This document shows positions 23,940 to 32,825 of a stretch of DNA of 45,637 nucleotides, piece after piece. Under the pieces are notes generated by a model that was not told the DNA's origin, did no database searches, and saw only the letters and a list, made by a program, of their open reading frames with translations. Each line of letters begins with the position of its first letter. Positions within the stretch are counted from its first letter, which is position 1. The stretch lies in the NCBI RefSeq assembly GCF_001469895.1, contig NZ_LOPY01000049.1, positions 1-45,637 on the forward strand. The letters run 5' to 3'. The position numbers were made by a program, and so were the translations under genes. Origin of the DNA: Pseudoalteromonas sp. XI10 (GTDB lineage: Bacteria; Pseudomonadota; Gammaproteobacteria; Enterobacterales; Alteromonadaceae).

Positions 23940-24890
23940 GTGATTGCAAATATTGTTCAAAACCATTTGGACATTATTGTATTTTTTGTAGCGCTCTTAG
24001 CTGAGCGCTTCTTTCCTTTGGTTAGTTGGTATCATCCGAATACCTTTTTAACCGTTATTTTCTCTGCGCTTAGCGAGCGTTTATACAACCCAACGAACCC
24101 TAAAAGCTATCAGTATTTAGCCTCAACCTTGGCTTTTACACTCACCATTTTAGTGATAGTGACATTGGTTGTGCTGTTTTTAGAGTTTGCTTTTTACCCT
24201 GAGCTATTAAATGGCTTAATTTTATATTTGTTACTCAGTAGCCGCGCTCAAGAGAAGAAATCATTACGTATTGCCAGATTACTCAAGCTCAACCAAAAAG
24301 CGACTGCAAGAGAGCTACTAGCTAGCCTCGTTGCCCGTGATGTCTCACGTTTATCAGCCCCAGGCATTTGCAAAGCAACCATGGAGTCACTGGTGCTTCA
24401 AAGTGCGCGGCATTATTTTGCCGTTATATTCTTTTATCTACTTGGCGGCGCTATCCTTGCTTTGGTTTATCGCTTACTCACATTAATTCATCAAGCATGG
24501 CGAAAAAACCTAAAACCAAACAACCCATTTTTGGCTCCCATTGCTAAATTACTATTTGTATTGGAGTGGTTACCCACTCGATTAGTTGCATTAACGATTG
24601 CAGCAACTAATGCCAGTAAACAATGTATTCATTATATAAAACACTATGGCAGACACTTTTATCAAACCAATACAGGATGGCTGTTAAGTGTTACATCGGC
24701 TGCTTTGCAAGTGCAATTAGGCGGCCCTGCCCTTTACCAAGGTGAGCGCTTTAATAAAATGCGTGTTGGGACCGATCGCTTACCAGATGCCGATGATATT
24801 CCTGCTTTAGTGAATCGCTTAAATCAAGCGAAAGCATTTTGGTTACTACTGATAGTCGGGATTGAAGTAATTAGCCTTTTCACAAACTAA
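23940..24890 (+). CDS. CobD/CbiB-like membrane protein (adenosylcobinamide-phosphate synthase family)
   Basis: This 316-aa multi-spanning membrane protein starts with GTG 23940, one base after the mtnN stop. CobD/CbiB-like landmarks are AERFFPLVSWYHP near the N-terminus, SSRAQEKKSLRIARLL, the segment LVARDVSRLSAPGICKATMESL, YRLLTLIHQAW, and a late GGPALYQGERF. In cobamide synthesis CbiB joins aminopropanol phosphate to cobyric acid. Many gammaproteobacteria without the full pathway keep a cbiB-like gene next to mtnN for corrinoid salvage; no other cob or btu gene is in this window. A bidirectional terminator shared with tyrS follows. Confidence 0.82.
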   Translation: MIANIVQNHLDIIVFFVALLAERFFPLVSWYHPNTFLTVIFSALSERLYNPTNPKSYQYLASTLAFTLTILVIVTLVVLFLEFAFYPELLNGLILYLLLSSRAQEKKSLRIARLLKLNQKATARELLASLVARDVSRLSAPGICKATMESLVLQSARHYFAVIFFYLLGGAILALVYRLLTLIHQAWRKNLKPNNPFLAPIAKLLFVLEWLPTRLVALTIAATNASKQCIHYIKHYGRHFYQTNTGWLLSVTSAALQVQLGGPALYQGERFNKMRVGTDRLPDADDIPALVNRLNQAKAFWLLLIVGIEVISLFTN

Positions 24891-24905
24891 TCAAAATATA
24901 AGCAT

Positions 24906-24933
24906 AAAAAAACCAGCCGCAGCTGGTTTTTTT
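24906..24933. terminator. bidirectional terminator between the cbiB-like gene and tyrS
   Basis: AAAAAAACCAGC-CGCA-GCTGGTTTTTTT, with A- and T-runs on both sides. Confidence 0.88.
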
Positions 24934-24949
24934 ATACCAATGAGCTTTA

Positions 24950-26149
24950 TTAAGCTAAGGTGATTTTAGCAAACTTACGTTTACCTACTTGGTAAATCTG
25001 TGTTGTGCCTTTAGCAACTTCAAGCTTAGTATCTGTTACTTTCTCTTCACCATTAATCTTTACAGCACCTTGTTTAATCATACGCATTGCTTCTGACGTA
25101 CTAGCTACAAGGTTAGCTTCTTTTAATAGATTAGTAATAAACACAGTGTCTTCAGCAATTGTTACTGTCACTTCTGGGATCTCATCTGGTAATGCATTCT
25201 TTTGGAAACGCTTGATGAAATCTTGATGAGCACCTTGGGCTGCTTCTTCACTGTGGAAACGTGCAATCATTTCTTTTGCAAGTTCAATCTTGATGTCACG
25301 CGGGTTTGCACCGTCAGCAACACGCTGTTTAAGCGCAGCAATTTCTTCGATTGATAAAGCACTTAATAAGTCATAGTAACGCCACATTAGATCATCGCTG
25401 ATAGACATCACTTTACCAAACATGTCGTTTGGCTCATCAGTAATACCAATGTAGTTTCCTAATGACTTAGACATTTTTTGAACGCCATCAGTACCTTCAA
25501 GCAGTGGCATCATAAGTACTGTTTGTGGCTTTTGACCTTCGTCTTTTTGTAATTCACGACCCATTAATAGGTTAAAGCGTTGGTCTGTACCGCCAAGCTC
25601 AACATCAGCTTCTAATGCAACTGAGTCCCAACCTTGTACCAGTGGATATAAAAATTCGTGGATAGCAATCGATTGACCATTGGCATAACGCTTTTTAAAG
25701 TCATCACGTTCTAGCATACGTGCTACTGTTTGACGCGCAGCCAGTTTAATCATACCTGCTGCACCTAAGTTCTCCATCCAAGCAGAGTTGAATGCAACAG
25801 TTGTTTTAGCAGGATCAAGAATTTTAAATACTTGCTCTTTATAGGTTTCAGCATTAGCTAAAACATCTTCACGAGTTAACGGTTTACGCGTTACGTTTTT
25901 ACCCGTTGGATCACCAATCATACCGGTGAAGTCACCGATTAAGAAAATCACTTCATGACCTAGGTCTTGGAAGGTTTTCATTTTGTTGATAAGAACTGTA
26001 TGACCTAAATGCAGATCAGGCGCAGTTGGATCGAAACCCGCTTTGATCTTAAGTTTCTTACCAGACTTTAGTTTTTCGACTAATTCGTCTTCAATTAATA
26101 TCTCTTCTGCACCGCGTTTTATCTCAGCTAGAGCGGTTTGTAAATCCAC
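24950..26149 (-). CDS. tyrS: tyrosyl-tRNA synthetase
   Basis: This 399-aa class I synthetase charges tRNA-Tyr. The HIGH-type motif is HLGH ([10 protein letters not shown]), and the catalytic loop signature is KMSKS ([10 protein letters not shown]). [15 protein letters not shown] and the C-terminal S4 RNA-binding domain ([20 protein letters not shown]) are intact. The length and motifs fit the TyrZ-like subgroup common in Alteromonadales. It diverges from the M23 peptidase gene, a conserved neighbourhood in gammaproteobacteria. Confidence 0.95.
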   Translation of the reverse strand: MDLQTALAEIKRGAEEILIEDELVEKLKSGKKLKIKAGFDPTAPDLHLGHTVLINKMKTFQDLGHEVIFLIGDFTGMIGDPTGKNVTRKPLTREDVLANAETYKEQVFKILDPAKTTVAFNSAWMENLGAAGMIKLAARQTVARMLERDDFKKRYANGQSIAIHEFLYPLVQGWDSVALEADVELGGTDQRFNLLMGRELQKDEGQKPQTVLMMPLLEGTDGVQKMSKSLGNYIGITDEPNDMFGKVMSISDDLMWRYYDLLSALSIEEIAALKQRVADGANPRDIKIELAKEMIARFHSEEAAQGAHQDFIKRFQKNALPDEIPEVTVTIAEDTVFITNLLKEANLVASTSEAMRMIKQGAVKINGEEKVTDTKLEVAKGTTQIYQVGKRKFAKITLA

Positions 26150-26547
26150 TGTGTATTACTCCAAAAATTCAGCTACCGGGGCGTGGTGGCCTGTCAGGGT
26201 TATAAATATAGAGCTAAAAACTTTAAAATTTAGCTAGTTAGCACCAAAAAGCGACACTAGAAAAAAGCCTAACTTAAATAGTTTAAGAAACAGCCCTGAA
26301 GGCAGCGCGCATGATTGTTCTTTATACCGCGTTATTGCAATTTAATGAAGGTACTTTAGTTAACTAATATAGATTTAGTTTAACCATAGGCATCTGCTGC
26401 AATTTTAACCAAAAAAGTTTAACGCGCTGAGCAATTCTAGCGTAAAATAGCGCCAGTTTAAATCTACAAAACACTGGTATTTGCTCTATTTTAGGTATAT
26501 CCTGCGATATTAGTATTTAAATTTCTTGACAGCAGAAAAGGCACGAT
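26150..26547. other. 398-bp divergent promoter region between tyrS and the M23 peptidase
   Basis: This gap must contain the promoters of both flanking genes. I see no gene, riboswitch-like structure or strong hairpin, and cannot place promoter boxes with confidence. Confidence 0.4.
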
Positions 26548-27864
26548 ATGGTTCACGTAGTGCACAAACTTCCCAAAAAACACAAACTGCTTATTCTCGG
26601 TTTGGTTTCTGCTATTGTTGGCTTGGCATTATTGCCTTCTGAAAAAGCCACCGCTTCAAAGGATAACAGTGCAAAAGCACTTGAAATTGGCAAACGCTAC
26701 GAATTACAAGTTAAAGTTGATGATAACGAAAAACTAACTGAGCTTAATTCACAGCAAGCAGCAGCAAAACTTCCAGAATACGAGCTTATCGACCATGAAG
26801 TACGAAATGGCGATAATTTAGCACTTATCTTTAAACGTGCGGGCTTCTCAGCGCAAACATTACACAAACTTGTTAATACCAACGCAGAAACTCGTAAATT
26901 AACAAAAATTCACCCAGGCGAAATCTTAAGCTTTGCAACAGCTGAAGATGGTTCTCTAGCTCAGCTACGTTATGTGATCTCAAAAACAGATACCTTATAC
27001 GTTACATTAAATGACGAAGGTAACTACGACACTTCTATCGATAGCAAAGAAATCGAAACGCTAAGTAAATCAGCTGGCGGTGAGATCTCCAATAGCTTTT
27101 GGACGTCAGGCATTGCCGCAGGCTTAAGCGAGCGTCAAATCATGAATTTTGCTGACATCTTCGGTTGGGATGTCGACTTTGCTAATGACATTCGTAAAGG
27201 TGATCAATTTGGTCTTATTTATGAAGCTCACTATGTTGATGGTGAGTACATTGGTGATGGTAAAATTATTGCCGCAGAATTTATTAACCAAGGTGAGCGT
27301 TACACGGCTATTCGCCATACTGATGGTAACTTCTACACGCCTGAAGGCCGTAGCATGAAAAAAGCCTTCTTACGCGCACCTGTTAACTTTAAGTATATTA
27401 GTTCGAGCTTTAACCCGCGTCGTTTACACCCTGTGACCAAAACGGTAAAACCACATAACGGTATCGATTACGCAGCGCGTACCGGTACGCCAGTTGTATC
27501 ATCGGGTAATGGTAAAGTGATTAAAGCAGGCTACAGTAAATACAACGGTAATTATGTATTTATTAGCCATGGCACACAGTATGTGACTAAGTACTTACAC
27601 TTAAACAAAAAGATGGTTAGAACTGGTCAGAAAGTGAAACAAGGCCAGAAGATTGGTACTGTTGGTGCGACAGGTCGTGTGACGGGCCCACACTTACACT
27701 ATGAATTCTTAGTAAACGGTGTTCACCGCAACCCTAAAACGGTCAAACTACCTAAATCAGAGCCTCTACCGCGCGATGAGCTAGCTAAGTTTAAACCGAT
27801 TGCTGATAACTTCTTAGCTCAATTACAGCGTAACCGTGAGTTACAATTAGCGTTAAATAAGTAG
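26548..27864 (+). CDS. M23 family peptidoglycan endopeptidase with OapA/LysM-like domain (MepM-like)
   Basis: This 438-aa envelope protein has a short cytoplasmic N-terminus and one membrane helix (about 13-32, LLILGLVSAIVGLALL). An OapA/LysM-like domain follows (about 78-145, HEVRNGDNLALIFKRAGF and IHPGEILSFA). The C-terminal metallopeptidase domain has zinc ligands in HNGIDYAA (H-x3-D) and HLHYEF (HxH), plus GNYVFISHG. It should cut peptide cross-links of peptidoglycan in the periplasm during growth or division. The gene is divergent from tyrS. A strong terminator follows. Confidence 0.9.
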   Translation: MVHVVHKLPKKHKLLILGLVSAIVGLALLPSEKATASKDNSAKALEIGKRYELQVKVDDNEKLTELNSQQAAAKLPEYELIDHEVRNGDNLALIFKRAGFSAQTLHKLVNTNAETRKLTKIHPGEILSFATAEDGSLAQLRYVISKTDTLYVTLNDEGNYDTSIDSKEIETLSKSAGGEISNSFWTSGIAAGLSERQIMNFADIFGWDVDFANDIRKGDQFGLIYEAHYVDGEYIGDGKIIAAEFINQGERYTAIRHTDGNFYTPEGRSMKKAFLRAPVNFKYISSSFNPRRLHPVTKTVKPHNGIDYAARTGTPVVSSGNGKVIKAGYSKYNGNYVFISHGTQYVTKYLHLNKKMVRTGQKVKQGQKIGTVGATGRVTGPHLHYEFLVNGVHRNPKTVKLPKSEPLPRDELAKFKPIADNFLAQLQRNRELQLALNK

Positions 27865-27878
27865 TTAAGTAAACATGT

Positions 27879-27908
27879 AAAAGCCGCTTCAATTGAAGCG
27901 GCTTTTTT
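27879..27908 (+). terminator. terminator after the M23 peptidase gene
   Basis: AAAAGCCGCTTC-AATT-GAAGCGGCTTTTTT, a 12-bp stem. Confidence 0.9.
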
Positions 27909-27988
27909 GTGCCTAGAATAAATCCATCTAAAACTATTATAGACTTTACTAAAACGAGTACTGATGTCACTGCGGTTTAATACAATTA

Positions 27989-28165
27989 TTACCTTAAAAG
28001 AACATAGATAAGTTGAATAATTAGCGAAATCATCACCAGTGGCCAAATGTACTTTGCATATTTTGTAGCGCCATCAAGCCCCATTTTAGACTGATACTTT
28101 TCAAGTAGCGGTATTAGAATAACCAAAGCAACAAAAAGGCATAATAAGATAATAAAAACATTCAT
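27989..28165 (-). CDS. small membrane protein (58 aa)
   Basis: A complete 58-codon frame on the minus strand begins MNVFIILLCLFVALVILIPL and ends in LVMISLIIQLIYVLLR. It has two hydrophobic helices (about 2-20 and 40-57) joined by a polar loop with YQSKMGLDGATKYAKY. The start is ATG 28165, with a weak AAGAAAG ribosome binding site. It lies between the M23 peptidase and oadB, separated from oadB by a terminator. The amphipathic pattern and correct hydrophobic segments suggest a real gene, but I do not recognise the family. Confidence 0.6.
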   Translation of the reverse strand: MNVFIILLCLFVALVILIPLLEKYQSKMGLDGATKYAKYIWPLVMISLIIQLIYVLLR

Positions 28166-28218
28166 GGCGGCTTTCTTAGTTGTTGAATATTAAGGTTTAC
28201 TATACCTAATTTAAGGGC

Positions 28219-28246
28219 AAAAAAAAGCGCAGTAAAATTACTGCGC
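28219..28246 (-). terminator. terminator of the oadGAB operon
   Basis: On the minus strand GCGCAGTAA-TT-TTACTGCGC is followed by eight T. Confidence 0.85.
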
Positions 28247-28281
28247 CAGTCGGTTGGAAGTAAATCGACTTAATCGTGTTA

Positions 28282-29412
28282 TTAGCCAACAATCGCTAAC
28301 AAAATACCTGCTGCAACGGCACTGCCTAATACCCCTGCTACGTTTGGTCCCATGGCATGCATTAACAAGAAGTTATGCGGGTTGCTCTCAAGACCTACCT
28401 TATTAACCACACGTGCTGCCATTGGTACCGCTGACACACCGGCTGCGCCTACTAATGGGTTGATTGGCGATTTAGAGATCTTATTAAGACCTTTTGCCAT
28501 AAACACCCCTGAAGCTGTACCAATTGCAAAGGCTAAAGCACCTAACACCAAAATACCGATTGTTTCTACGGTTAAGAACTTATCGGCTGCAAGCTTTGAG
28601 CCTACCGCTAAGCCTAAGAAAATGGTGGTAATGTTGATGATTTCGTTTTGTGCACTATTGCTTAAACGATCAACCACACCTGATTCACGCATCAAGTTAC
28701 CTAAGCAGAACATACCTACCAGCGGTGTTGCCGCAGGTAAAAACAAGATAGTTAAACTAAGCACCATTAATGGAAAAACAATTTTCTCTTTTTTCGATAC
28801 TGTACGAAGTTGCGGCATTTGAATTTCGCGCTCTTCTTGCGTTGTTAGTGCGCGCATAATTGGCGGCTGAATAATTGGCACAAGTGCCATGTATGAATAA
28901 GCCGCTACAGCGATTGCACCAAGTAAATCAGGTGCCAGCTTAGATGCTAAGAAGATAGCTGTAGGACCATCTGCTCCACCAATAATGGCGATGGCCGATG
29001 CATCCTGTAGCGAAAATTCAAAGCCAGGAATAAAGTTAAGTAGAATTGCACCAAATAAAGTAGCAAAAATACCAAACTGCGCAGCCGCACCTAACAGCAA
29101 CATACGCGGATTTGCTATCAGGGCACTAAAGTCTGTGAGTGCACCCACGCCCATAAAAATCAAAAGTGGGAATACCCCAGAGTCAATCCCGATATGGTAG
29201 ACGTAATACAAAAGGCCACCCGGCTCAGATAACCCAGCAACTGGGATATTAGTTAAAATAGCCCCAAAACCAATAGGTAATAATAACAGTGGCTCAAATT
29301 TACGGGCGATTGCGAGATATAATAACCCGCAACCTACCGCAATCATTATTAATGCAGGAAAGGTAAAGTTAGCAATACCTGTCGCATGCCAGAGGTTTAA
29401 AACACCATCCAT
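28282..29412 (-). CDS. oadB: oxaloacetate decarboxylase beta subunit, sodium pump
   Basis: This 376-aa polytopic inner-membrane protein decarboxylates carboxybiotin and exports Na+. The conserved membrane motif [18 protein letters not shown], with the functionally critical Asp of this family, is present, as are [21 protein letters not shown] and a final [18 protein letters not shown]. The length matches the shorter decarboxylase beta subunits. It is the last gene of the operon, 10 bp after oadA. The same family serves methylmalonyl-CoA and glutaconyl-CoA decarboxylases, but the neighbouring alpha subunit makes oxaloacetate the best assignment. Confidence 0.93.
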   Translation of the reverse strand: MDGVLNLWHATGIANFTFPALIMIAVGCGLLYLAIARKFEPLLLLPIGFGAILTNIPVAGLSEPGGLLYYVYHIGIDSGVFPLLIFMGVGALTDFSALIANPRMLLLGAAAQFGIFATLFGAILLNFIPGFEFSLQDASAIAIIGGADGPTAIFLASKLAPDLLGAIAVAAYSYMALVPIIQPPIMRALTTQEEREIQMPQLRTVSKKEKIVFPLMVLSLTILFLPAATPLVGMFCLGNLMRESGVVDRLSNSAQNEIINITTIFLGLAVGSKLAADKFLTVETIGILVLGALAFAIGTASGVFMAKGLNKISKSPINPLVGAAGVSAVPMAARVVNKVGLESNPHNFLLMHAMGPNVAGVLGSAVAAGILLAIVG

Positions 29413-29422
29413 CCTCTGTCTC

Positions 29423-31195
29423 CTATGCTAGCGCGATTAGCGCATCGCCAGTGGCAACAGAGTCGCCCTCTGCTACTAATACTTCAGCTATTGTACCTGA
29501 GTGTGCGGCGCGAACTTCTGTTTCCATTTTCATCGCTTCCATAATGATAACCACATCACCTTCATTTACTGTTTGGCCAGCTTTTACCTTCACTTTGAAA
29601 ATATTGCCTGCTAACGGCGCGTTTAAGGTTTCGCTAACAGACGCTGAAGCTGACTGAGGAATTAACTCACTGTCTTTTAGGGTTACTTCTTTGAGCTCAC
29701 CACCTTGGGCTACGACCACATCGTAAACTTTGCCATCAACTTTAACGCTGTATTGCTCTGCTTTTGCAGGGCTTGTAGAGGCTGGCTTAGTTTCTGACTT
29801 GGCAACTTCACCCGTTGGAATTGCTTCAAACGCATCAGGGTTGTTACGGTTTTTAATAAACTTAAGGCCGATTTGAGGGAATAATGCGTAAGTAAGTACA
29901 TCATCAATCACGTCATCAGCAAGCTCTAAACCTTGCTCCTTAGCTTCACTTAATAACTCTGCTTCAAGCTTCTCAAGCTCAGGCTCAAGCTTATCAGCAG
30001 GGCGACACGTAATTGCTTCAGCGCCCTCTAGTACACGCTCTTGTAGCTCTTTATTCATTGGCGCTGGTGTTGCACCATACTCGCCTTTGAGTACACCCGC
30101 AGTTTCTTTAGTGATGGTTTTATAACGCTCGCCAGTCAACACATTAAGTACCGCTTGAGTACCTACAATTTGCGACGTTGGTGTAACTAGAGGAATGTAA
30201 CCTAAGTCTTCACGTACACGCGGGATCTCAAGTAATACTTGATCAAGCTTATCAGCAGCACCTTGCTCTTTGAGCTGATTTTCCATGTTAGTTAACATAC
30301 CGCCAGGTACTTGGGCTAGTAAAATACGACCATCAACACCTTTAAGGCTGCCTTCAAAAGCAGCGTATTTCTTACGTACATCACGGAAGTAAGCGGCAAT
30401 TTCTTCTAACTCATTTAAATTAAGGCCGGTGTCACGCTCAGTGCCTTCTACAATTGAAACAATAGTTTCTGTGGCACTATGACCATAGGTCATACTCATT
30501 GACGAAATAGCCGTATCAAGCATATCGATACCCGCATCGATTGCTTTTTGGTAAGTTGCAGTACTTAAACCTGTCGTCGCGTGACATTGCATTGCGATAG
30601 GAATAGATACAGTTTCTTTTAAGCCTTTGATCAACTGTTCGCAATCATATGGCTTTAATAAACCCGCCATATCTTTGATACAAATTGAATGACAACCAAG
30701 ATCTTCTAGTTGTTTTGCAAGCTCAAGCCACATATCAAGCGTATGGACTGGGCTTACTGTGTACGAAATAGTACCTTGGGCATGAGCACCTACTTTAACA
30801 GCAGCTTTAATGGCAGTTTCAAGGTTACGCACATCGTTCATCGCATCGAAAATGCGGAAAACATCAACACCGTTTTTGTGGGCACGCTCAACAAACTTTT
30901 CGACTACATCATCAGCATAATGACGGTAACCTAAAAGATTTTGTCCGCGAAGTAGCATTTGTTGCTTAGTGTTTGGCATTGCCGCTTTTAGCTCGCGAAT
31001 ACGTTGCCAAGGATCTTCACCTAAATAACGGATACACGAGTCAAACGTCGCACCACCCCATGATTCAATTGACCAATAACCCGCATTATCGAGTTTTTCT
31101 GCCATGGGTAGCATGTCGTCTAAGCGCATACGCGTTGCCAAAAGAGACTGGTGTGCGTCACGCAATACTAATTCGGTTAATTTTAATTTAGCCAT
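29423..31195 (-). CDS. oadA: oxaloacetate decarboxylase alpha subunit, biotin carrier
   Basis: This 590-aa cytosolic subunit transfers the carboxyl group of oxaloacetate to biotin. It has an N-terminal HMGL-like carboxyltransferase TIM barrel ([45 protein letters not shown] with metal-ligand His). A conserved PYC-OADA domain follows (about 315-460). A flexible linker rich in Ala, Pro and Ser leads to a C-terminal biotinyl domain with EAMKMETEV, the biotin acceptor being K556. It is encoded between oadG and oadB with short gaps, giving the classical G-A-B order. Confidence 0.95.
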   Translation of the reverse strand: MAKLKLTELVLRDAHQSLLATRMRLDDMLPMAEKLDNAGYWSIESWGGATFDSCIRYLGEDPWQRIRELKAAMPNTKQQMLLRGQNLLGYRHYADDVVEKFVERAHKNGVDVFRIFDAMNDVRNLETAIKAAVKVGAHAQGTISYTVSPVHTLDMWLELAKQLEDLGCHSICIKDMAGLLKPYDCEQLIKGLKETVSIPIAMQCHATTGLSTATYQKAIDAGIDMLDTAISSMSMTYGHSATETIVSIVEGTERDTGLNLNELEEIAAYFRDVRKKYAAFEGSLKGVDGRILLAQVPGGMLTNMENQLKEQGAADKLDQVLLEIPRVREDLGYIPLVTPTSQIVGTQAVLNVLTGERYKTITKETAGVLKGEYGATPAPMNKELQERVLEGAEAITCRPADKLEPELEKLEAELLSEAKEQGLELADDVIDDVLTYALFPQIGLKFIKNRNNPDAFEAIPTGEVAKSETKPASTSPAKAEQYSVKVDGKVYDVVVAQGGELKEVTLKDSELIPQSASASVSETLNAPLAGNIFKVKVKAGQTVNEGDVVIIMEAMKMETEVRAAHSGTIAEVLVAEGDSVATGDALIALA

Positions 31196-31210
31196 GTTTA
31201 AGCTGCCCCG

Positions 31211-31459
31211 TTATTTTTGTTTATTTCGAAATTGAGCAATTGCAGCGCTGATTGCTGCAATATGTGCCTGTGGCACACCCTGTTGAGGTTGAATTTTTGC
31301 TGTACGCGTAGGTTCTGCAGTTGCAGGATCATCAAATCGACCCACTACCTTTGACATTAAAGTGACTGCTGAAATCAAAATAGTCAGAAAAACAAACACG
31401 CCTACCATGCCTGTCACCATCAAACTGGCCGCAGTGGTGAGTAATCCACCTATATCCAT
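31211..31459 (-). CDS. oadG: oxaloacetate decarboxylase gamma subunit
   Basis: This 82-aa protein has one N-terminal membrane helix (about 9-35, ASLMVTGMVGVFVFLTILI) and a polar C-terminal tail (HIAAISAAIAQFRNKQK). That is the usual layout of OadG, which assembles alpha and beta subunits. ATG start with AGGGGAG upstream. It is the first gene of the operon. Confidence 0.88.
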   Translation of the reverse strand: MDIGGLLTTAASLMVTGMVGVFVFLTILISAVTLMSKVVGRFDDPATAEPTRTAKIQPQQGVPQAHIAAISAAIAQFRNKQK

Positions 31460-31993
31460 ACGACTCCCCTCGCTTACTTAAAATAAAAAGTTATTTTTGT
31501 TAAATAATTATGCACCAATAATAACAAACAAAATTCATTTGTATAGCACCATTGTAAATTGGTAAAACCAATTAAATTTAAAATAACATGACGCACATAT
31601 AATTAACACCCTACTATTAGCGCATTTAAAGCCCCGTTATAGATGATATAAATAGTCAATATAGCCAGACGTTATATGTTCAGCTATTAACCAATCATAG
31701 TAAAAAGCCTAAAAACCACGCACAACAAGGTGTTAGAGCTATCCCCTTAAAATAAAGTTAAATTGGTCTTACCAATAATCACAGAAATACTCTTTTTCTT
31801 AATTCAGCTCAATATGAAAAAATATCACTATGAATAAGTTACATGCTTACTCGTAAAAGTTACCAAATGATAAACCCTGTAAAGAACAACAAAAACACTC
31901 AACCCGTTGAAATATATAAAATAAAACTTATGGCACAGAACTCGCTTCAGTTACATCGAACTTAAGAAAATTTAAATAGCCAAGGAGACCACT
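31460..31993. other. 534-bp intergenic region between oadG and the DUF1328 gene
   Basis: This is an AT-rich divergent region without a gene. It should hold the oad promoter on the minus strand. A sigma-54-like motif is noted at 31931-31945 for the plus-strand small genes. Confidence 0.45.
31931..31945 (+). promoter_or_regulatory. possible sigma-54-type promoter element
   Basis: TGGCAC-N4-CTCGC places GG and GC exactly 10 bp apart, as in -24/-12 promoters, 49 bp before the DUF1328 start. The second half (TCGC instead of TTGC) has a mismatch. Confidence 0.3.
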
Positions 31994-32167
31994 ATGTTAC
32001 GCTGGACAATTACTTTTTTAGTTATCGCGTTAATCGCAGCAGTGTTAGGTTTTGGCGGTATCGCAGGAGCCGCTGCAGGCATCGCTAAGATTATCTTTTT
32101 TATATTTTTAGTATTACTAGTTATTTCGCTGGTATCAGGAGCACTTAGAGGCAGTGTCCCTAAGTAG
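31994..32167 (+). CDS. DUF1328 (YtjA-family) small membrane protein
   Basis: This 57-aa protein begins [20 protein letters not shown] and continues with [15 protein letters not shown] and [10 protein letters not shown]. It has two membrane helices with the family's GFGGIAG turn. ATG 31994 is preceded by AAGGAGA. YtjA-type proteins occur widely in proteobacteria and are linked to general stress responses, but their biochemical role is unknown. It lies 51 bp upstream of a small lipoprotein gene and is probably cotranscribed with it. Confidence 0.9.
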   Translation: MLRWTITFLVIALIAAVLGFGGIAGAAAGIAKIIFFIFLVLLVISLVSGALRGSVPK

Positions 32168-32218
32168 TTAAAAGCAGATAACCACTTACTTTATTTTAAA
32201 TTTACAAGGAATTTCATT

Positions 32219-32410
32219 ATGAAAAACTCAACTTTAAAAGCCGCTACTATCGCCCTATTTTCAGGTTTATTCATCATGGGTTGTGAAGACAACTCTGCTG
32301 AAGACGCAGGTGAGCGTATTGATGAAGCAATTACTGATACACAAAATGCAGTTGAAGATGCATGTGAAGAAGTAAAAGAAGGTGTTAACGCAGAAGAAAC
32401 TAACTGCTAA
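32219..32410 (+). CDS. small predicted lipoprotein (63 aa)
   Basis: The N-terminus is a lipoprotein signal peptide with lipobox FIMGC at residues 18-22 (Cys22 to be lipidated). The mature part is a short, acidic, helix-forming peptide (DAGERIDEAITDTQNAVEDA) with two further cysteines at about 49 and 63. The heptad-like spacing of Ile, Ala and Val suggests an amphipathic helix, reminiscent of entericidin-size stress lipoproteins. Start ATG 32219 with AAGGAAT upstream. Function unknown. The terminator at 32426 ends the unit with the DUF1328 gene. Confidence 0.8.
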   Translation: MKNSTLKAATIALFSGLFIMGCEDNSAEDAGERIDEAITDTQNAVEDACEEVKEGVNAEETNC

Positions 32411-32425
32411 TAACACACCTTACTT

Positions 32426-32453
32426 AAAAAAAGCGGCCAAGTGTCGCTTTTTT
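32426..32453 (+). terminator. terminator after the small lipoprotein gene
   Basis: AAAAAAAGCG-GCCAAGTGT-CGCTTTTTT; the GC stem is short but has long A/T flanks. Confidence 0.65.
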
Positions 32454-32463
32454 GTGTATGTAA

Positions 32464-32551
32464 GTTAGCGAGTTAGCGAGTTAGCGAGTTAGCGAGTTAG
32501 CGAGTTAGCGAGTTAGCGAGTTAGCGAGTTAGCGAGTTAGCGAGTTAGCGA
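32464..32551. repeat. tandem repeat, 11 perfect copies of an 8-bp unit
   Basis: GTTAGCGA is repeated 11 times without any mismatch over 88 bp. It is intergenic, begins 10 bp after the terminator of the lipoprotein gene, and is followed by dispersed repeats. Confidence 0.98.
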
Positions 32552-32588
32552 CTCTAGGCTGCCCGCTGACTGTGTCAAGCAGTTTGCT

Positions 32589-32820
32589 AACTTTACTCTT
32601 TCCCCTAGAAACTCATTAATTTGTTGGATTTCGCTCCGCTCTAACCAACCTACAGGCTCTTTTGTTTTAATCTGATAGCTGACGGCTGAAAGCTGATAGC
32701 TCCTTTCCCCTACAAGCTCGCAACTTTACTCTTTCCCCTAGAAACTCGCTAACTTGTTGGGTTAATCTGAAAGCTGATAGCTATGAGTGCGTTGGGTTTC
32801 GCTCCGCTCTACCCAACCTA
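32589..32820. repeat. cluster of duplicated segments and palindromes
   Basis: A 26-bp segment (ACTTTACTCTTTCCCCTAG core) occurs at 32589-32614 and again at 32722-32747. Each copy leads into a palindrome with GTTGG..TTCGCTCCGCTCTA..CCAAC: 32623-32649 and 32791-32817. The 33-bp interspersed repeat copy 2 (32670-32702) and a shorter CTGAAAGCTGATAGCT relative (32767-32782) lie between. No gene is present. Confidence 0.85.
32670..32702. repeat. 33-bp interspersed repeat, copy 2
   Basis: Exact match to 874-906, about 32 kb away. Confidence 0.9.
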
Positions 32821-32825
32821 CGTTA

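Noticed and set aside
32464..32551. CRISPR array
   Set aside because: The units are 8 bp, contiguous and without spacers, and no cas genes are present.
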